Shown: piece by piece, positions 5,397-8,045 of the stretch | Position numbering within the stretch: the first letter of the stretch is position 1 | Layout of the letters: each line of letters opens with the position of its first letter | Source of the DNA: Flavobacteriales bacterium | Lineage (GTDB): Bacteria > Bacteroidota > Bacteroidia > Flavobacteriales_D > Sanyastnellaceae | NCBI GenBank assembly: GCA_027488055.1 | Contig: JAIYCK010000238.1 | Span: 1 to 8,045, forward strand | Length of the DNA stretch: 8,045 bases | Direction of reading: 5' to 3' | Program-made: the position numbers and the translations under genes | Notes under the pieces: generated by a model | Seen by the model: only the letters and a program-made list of their open reading frames with translations | Databases searched by the model: none | Told to the model about the DNA's origin: nothing

Positions 5397-8045
5397 TTAT
5401 CGTATAAGTGTCACCGTTCCCTCGTGAATCTTGTTCAAGGTTTTGTTGTTAAAGGCTAATTCAACGACCCATGTGAATACGTCAGTATGCAAATAGTATC
5501 CTTCATTCTTGTTATTTCCAAGCCATTGTAGTTCGGGATTGTCGGTTTCAAAGATGATTTCACCCCATTTGTTTTTAACATAAAATCGATAGGATTGAAT
5601 GTCCTCTTTGTTGCTGAATACAGGTCCAAAAGTATCATTGATTCCATCTCCATCAGGTGTAAAGGCATTGGGCATAAACGTGAAGAATGTATTGTCGATT
5701 TGAACTCCTTCCACATGCTTATCTGTGCAGCCAAATTCATTTTGAGCAGTCAATGTCACGGTATAAAAACCACCGCCCGTGTATTCATGGACAGGGCTTG
5801 CCAATGTGGAATAGCTATCATCACCAAAGTTCCATTGATATTGCACCGCCCCTTGACTGGCATTTATAAATGCGACATCCAACTCATAGAGTACTTCGTC
5901 ATCAGGTAAGAAGGTGAATTGGCTTACTGGTGTGCTGTAAACTTCAATCATATCTTCAAAATGCGATGTGCTTTGACAACCATGTTCCGAGGTTGCGATC
6001 AACTGAACATCATACATGCCAGTGTGCTCAAACACCACAGTGGGGAACATTTCAGTGCTGGAGGCCCCATTCGAAAAACTCCAATTCCAGCTTACGCCTT
6101 CTTCAGTTGTGTTGTCGAAATTGATGGTCAATGGAGGGCAGCCATTCATGGCTTCAGGCATGATGTCAATGAGAGGTAGTGGATGAATTTCATACAAGGA
6201 GGAGGCCTCATTGATGCAACCAAACGCATTGAATACGACTAGATTAATATCGTATTCTCCTACATTGTCAAATTGAAAAGCGGGCTCCGTCTCATTGCTT
6301 ACAGGGCCTCCATTCACGTACCATTGATAATTATCTGTCGCATTTGCAAAGACACTGGTCTGCACAGGTTGTTGCGGAATGCAGCTTTCATTGTGGTCCA
6401 AGGCCATCACCAATTGTGGTTGTGGCAAGACGGATATTTCTGATGTTGCATTGGCTGTGCAGCCGTGTTCGCTTGTCGCTGTGAGTGTGATGGTTCGGTT
6501 GATCGGAGCATCAGAGCTGTTGACATAGGTAAAGCAGGGTAAAACCTCATTGCTTGTCGAACCTGTGCCACTTGTCCAAAGGTAGTTTTCTGCATTGATG
6601 GATGCATTTTCTGGACACACTTGCCACGGGCTGCATGCCTCTGTGTTTTGTAAATTGATTTGCGGGATAGGCAACTCGTGAATCGTGATCCCCAAACCTG
6701 CGCTCGCGGAGCATCCATTGATGTCGTATGCGGTAGCATTAACAAGATACGTACTTGGTAAATCGAATTGGTGAGATGGCGAGGTTCCATTGGCTTGCCC
6801 TCCGTCGCCAAAATTCCATTGAATATTGGTAATGTTGCCGGTAGTGGCTTCATCGAAATGCATGGTGCTGCCTGGACAGCCAGATATAGCGTCTGCTCCC
6901 AACACCAGCGTGGGGGAAGCTAAAACGGTAATCATTACTTCCGTCGTATCATAGCTGCATCCATCATCTGCATACAAGCGGACCAGATGGTTGCCTGCAT
7001 TTTGGAAAACATAGTTTGGACTTTGAGCGATGGCGAAATCTGAATTGCCATAATCGTAATAGAAATTGTTTGCTCCTGTGGTCTGATTATTAAAATTCAC
7101 GAACAAGGGCGAGCAACCGGAGGTGACACTTGGTTGCAAATTCATCGTCACCGTATTGGGCAGCACATGCACTGTGCTCGACATACTGTCTGCTCCGCAT
7201 GCATTGACAGCAATCAATTGAATGACAAAATCAGCTGATTCTTCGTCAGTGACATACACATTGTTTTCTGGAGTAGTGGCCGATGTGGTTTGACCATCTC
7301 CCAAATTCCAATGGTAGGAAGTGGGATTGCCAGCAGACAAGTTCATGTATTGAGTGGTCACGGGTGAACACTGCGAACTCAAATCCGTCGCAAACATGGC
7401 CGTGGGCCTTGGATGGATGGTCACTTGCATTGTTTCAGAGTCTGTACCGCATTGGTTAGTCACTGTCAATGCAATTGGCTGAATACTGATGACTTCTTCC
7501 GTCGTCAATACCACATTGGAAGGAGATACTGTATTGTTAAATGAGCCATTGATAGTCCATTGGTATGCAAGGTCAGCACCTGCGGATTGATTATTCAATG
7601 TGACTGAAAGAGGACTGCAACCTTCGGATACATTCATACTGAATGAGGCCGTAGGCAATGAGGTAATTTCAATAGATTGGGTACTGGTATGTGAGCAACC
7701 CAACGCATTGAACGCCGTAAGTTGAACTTGATAAATACCGGGTAAATTGTAATCCACTGTGGGATTGCTTGCGCTGGATGTTTCACTATTTCCAAAGCTC
7801 CATTGGAAGGTTGTGGCAGAGGAAGAGTTGTTTTCAAACGGCACAGGTGTGTTTTGGCAAGCTACTTGGGGCATCTCGAAATTGGCCTCTGGCCATGCAG
7901 TCACATGAAGAGAAGCAGATGCTGTAGCGTGACAACCGCGTGCGTCTGATACATCCACACTCAAGGTTATATCTTCCTCCGGTGTGGCAATGGGATTCGC
8001 AATCTGATCGTTGTTCAATACTTCCTCGTCGTCGTCATCATCGTC
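5397..8045 (-). CDS. Large secreted PKD-repeat surface protein with T9SS type-B C-terminal sorting domain, N-terminus missing (right edge)
   Basis: The minus-strand frame is open from base 8045 to a TAA at 5397-5399, showing the last 882 residues of a longer protein; its start and signal peptide lie outside. From the N-side it shows a six-Asp, two-Glu run, a partial non-PKD-type module ending VSDARGCHATASASLHV, nine complete PKD-like repeats, and the type-B gliding-motility-associated domain. The best PKD cores are WNFGDGG, WNLGDG and WNFGDD. Most repeats have one Cys near the start (GCSP-like) and one before the last strand (FGC, HGC), suggesting one disulfide per module. The protein should be exported by Sec, then secreted by the type IX system and kept on or released from the surface. 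Adhesin, fibre or matrix roles are inferred from related architectures; no catalytic domain is visible. The TTG at 8016-8018 is an internal Leu codon. The gene converges on the glycosyltransferase run, and its promoter is outside the window. Confidence 0.92.
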   Translation of the reverse strand, partial: DDDDDDEEVLNNDQIANPIATPEEDITLSVDVSDARGCHATASASLHVTAWPEANFEMPQVACQNTPVPFENNSSSATTFQWSFGNSETSSASNPTVDYNLPGIYQVQLTAFNALGCSHTSTQSIEITSLPTASFSMNVSEGCSPLSVTLNNQSAGADLAYQWTINGSFNNTVSPSNVVLTTEEVISIQPIALTVTNQCGTDSETMQVTIHPRPTAMFATDLSSQCSPVTTQYMNLSAGNPTSYHWNLGDGQTTSATTPENNVYVTDEESADFVIQLIAVNACGADSMSSTVHVLPNTVTMNLQPSVTSGCSPLFVNFNNQTTGANNFYYDYGNSDFAIAQSPNYVFQNAGNHLVRLYADDGCSYDTTEVMITVLASPTLVLGADAISGCPGSTMHFDEATTGNITNIQWNFGDGGQANGTSPSHQFDLPSTYLVNATAYDINGCSASAGLGITIHELPIPQINLQNTEACSPWQVCPENASINAENYLWTSGTGSTSNEVLPCFTYVNSSDAPINRTITLTATSEHGCTANATSEISVLPQPQLVMALDHNESCIPQQPVQTSVFANATDNYQWYVNGGPVSNETEPAFQFDNVGEYDINLVVFNAFGCINEASSLYEIHPLPLIDIMPEAMNGCPPLTINFDNTTEEGVSWNWSFSNGASSTEMFPTVVFEHTGMYDVQLIATSEHGCQSTSHFEDMIEVYSTPVSQFTFLPDDEVLYELDVAFINASQGAVQYQWNFGDDSYSTLASPVHEYTGGGFYTVTLTAQNEFGCTDKHVEGVQIDNTFFTFMPNAFTPDGDGINDTFGPVFSNKEDIQSYRFYVKNKWGEIIFETDNPELQWLGNNKNEGYYLHTDVFTWVVELAFNNKTLNKIHEGTVTLIR
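5400..5687 (-). other. T9SS type-B C-terminal sorting domain (gliding-motility-associated C-terminal domain)
   Basis: The last 96 residues begin FFTFMPNAFTPDGDGINDTF, the classic opening of this domain (xPNAFTPxGDGxNDxF). YRFYVKNKWGEIIFET follows, matching the usual IFNRWGxxVFET block, then a Trp-Gly strand region, and the protein ends GTVTLIR, the typical terminal motif. The family directs outer-membrane passage through the type IX secretion system. The usual G(V/L)YxW strand is replaced by DVFTWVVEL, a conservative variation. Confidence 0.93.
5688..7889 (-). repeat. Array of nine PKD-like repeats (protein-level tandem repeats, 79-84 residues each)
   Basis: In protein order the repeats are R1 7653-7889, R2 7404-7652, R3 7158-7403, R4 6912-7157, R5 6669-6911, R6 6417-6668, R7 6174-6416, R8 5928-6173 and R9 5688-5927. 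Boundaries are approximate and drawn at the recurring (L/R/S)P linker. Each has an early Cys-Pro-like site, a central W/Y-x-(F/L/Y)-G-(D/N) core and a late GC before the final strand. R3, R5 and R9 keep the PKD core best (NLGDG, NFGDGG, NFGDD). R2, R6 and R7 have lost the GD core. R4 has Tyr in place of the core Trp. R6 has two extra cysteines, and R9 lacks the first one. The copies are strongly diverged at DNA level, so this is an old array and not a recent expansion. Confidence 0.85.
7890..8045 (-). other. Partial N-side module with an Asp/Glu-rich run, cut by the right edge
   Basis: The visible start encodes six Asp, two Glu and Val (8019-8045), then LNNDQIANPIATPEEDITLS and a VxVSDARGCHATASASLHV ending. 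The N-x-x-IANPIATP block followed by a VDVSDxxGC strand resembles the Ig-like module common in Bacteroidota surface proteins (WSPxxGLx...IANPxATP...YTVTVTDxxGC), which differs from the PKD repeats that follow. The acidic run occupies the loop before the NP block. The recognition is by pattern, and the first half of the module is outside the window. Confidence 0.55.

Noticed and set aside
6407..6853. 148-codon minus-strand frame inside the repeat protein gene
   Set aside because: It is an out-of-frame shadow of the clear PKD repeats R5-R7 on the same strand; its translation shows no family pattern.
5688..7889. Regularly spaced repeats of about 245 bases, considered as a CRISPR or DNA satellite
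   Set aside because: The repetition is at protein level (PKD domains); the DNA copies are strongly diverged and without short identical repeats.
8016..8018. TTG (minus strand) as the start of the PKD-repeat protein
   Set aside because: The frame continues open to the right edge, there is no signal peptide after it, and it falls inside a recognisable module. It is read as internal Leu.

Overview
The window looks like chromosomal DNA from a member of the Bacteroidota, probably a Flavobacteriia- or Cytophagia-type organism. The main evidence is the minus-strand gene: its C-terminus is a gliding-motility-associated, type IX secretion (T9SS) type-B sorting domain, which is essentially a Bacteroidota hallmark. 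The starts also lack strong Shine-Dalgarno sequences, as is usual in that phylum. I see no RNA genes, CRISPR arrays, insertion sequences, phage genes or attachment sites.

Left part (1-5333, plus strand): four tightly packed genes that probably form one operon, whose promoter lies upstream of the window. They are (i) a POT/PTR2-family proton-coupled peptide transporter, cut at its N-terminus by the left edge; (ii) an LptF/LptG (YjgP/YjgQ) family inner-membrane permease with an unusually long periplasmic part; and (iii, iv) two different GT-B fold, GT4-like glycosyltransferases. Genes ii-iii and iii-iv overlap by ATGA, so they are probably translationally coupled. A lipopolysaccharide-export-type permease coupled to two cytoplasmic glycosyltransferases suggests a small cassette for building and moving a surface glycolipid. 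The specific glycan cannot be read from sequence.

Middle (5334-5396): a 63-base convergent intergenic region. It holds a perfect 9-bp hairpin placed to act as a shared terminator, plus a smaller hairpin/palindrome.

Right part (5397-8045, minus strand): the 3' 2.65 kb of a large secreted or surface protein whose N-terminus lies beyond the right edge. It has a partial module carrying an Asp/Glu run, then nine complete PKD-like repeats of about 80 residues (most with two cysteines), then the T9SS type-B sorting domain. It is probably an adhesin or other cell-surface fibre.

Most of this is recognisable Bacteroidota gene content. I do not see a clearly new system. The points most worth a second look are the LptF/G-glycosyltransferase-glycosyltransferase coupling, the periplasmic insertions in both transporters, and the cysteine and acidic-tract oddities in the repeat protein.
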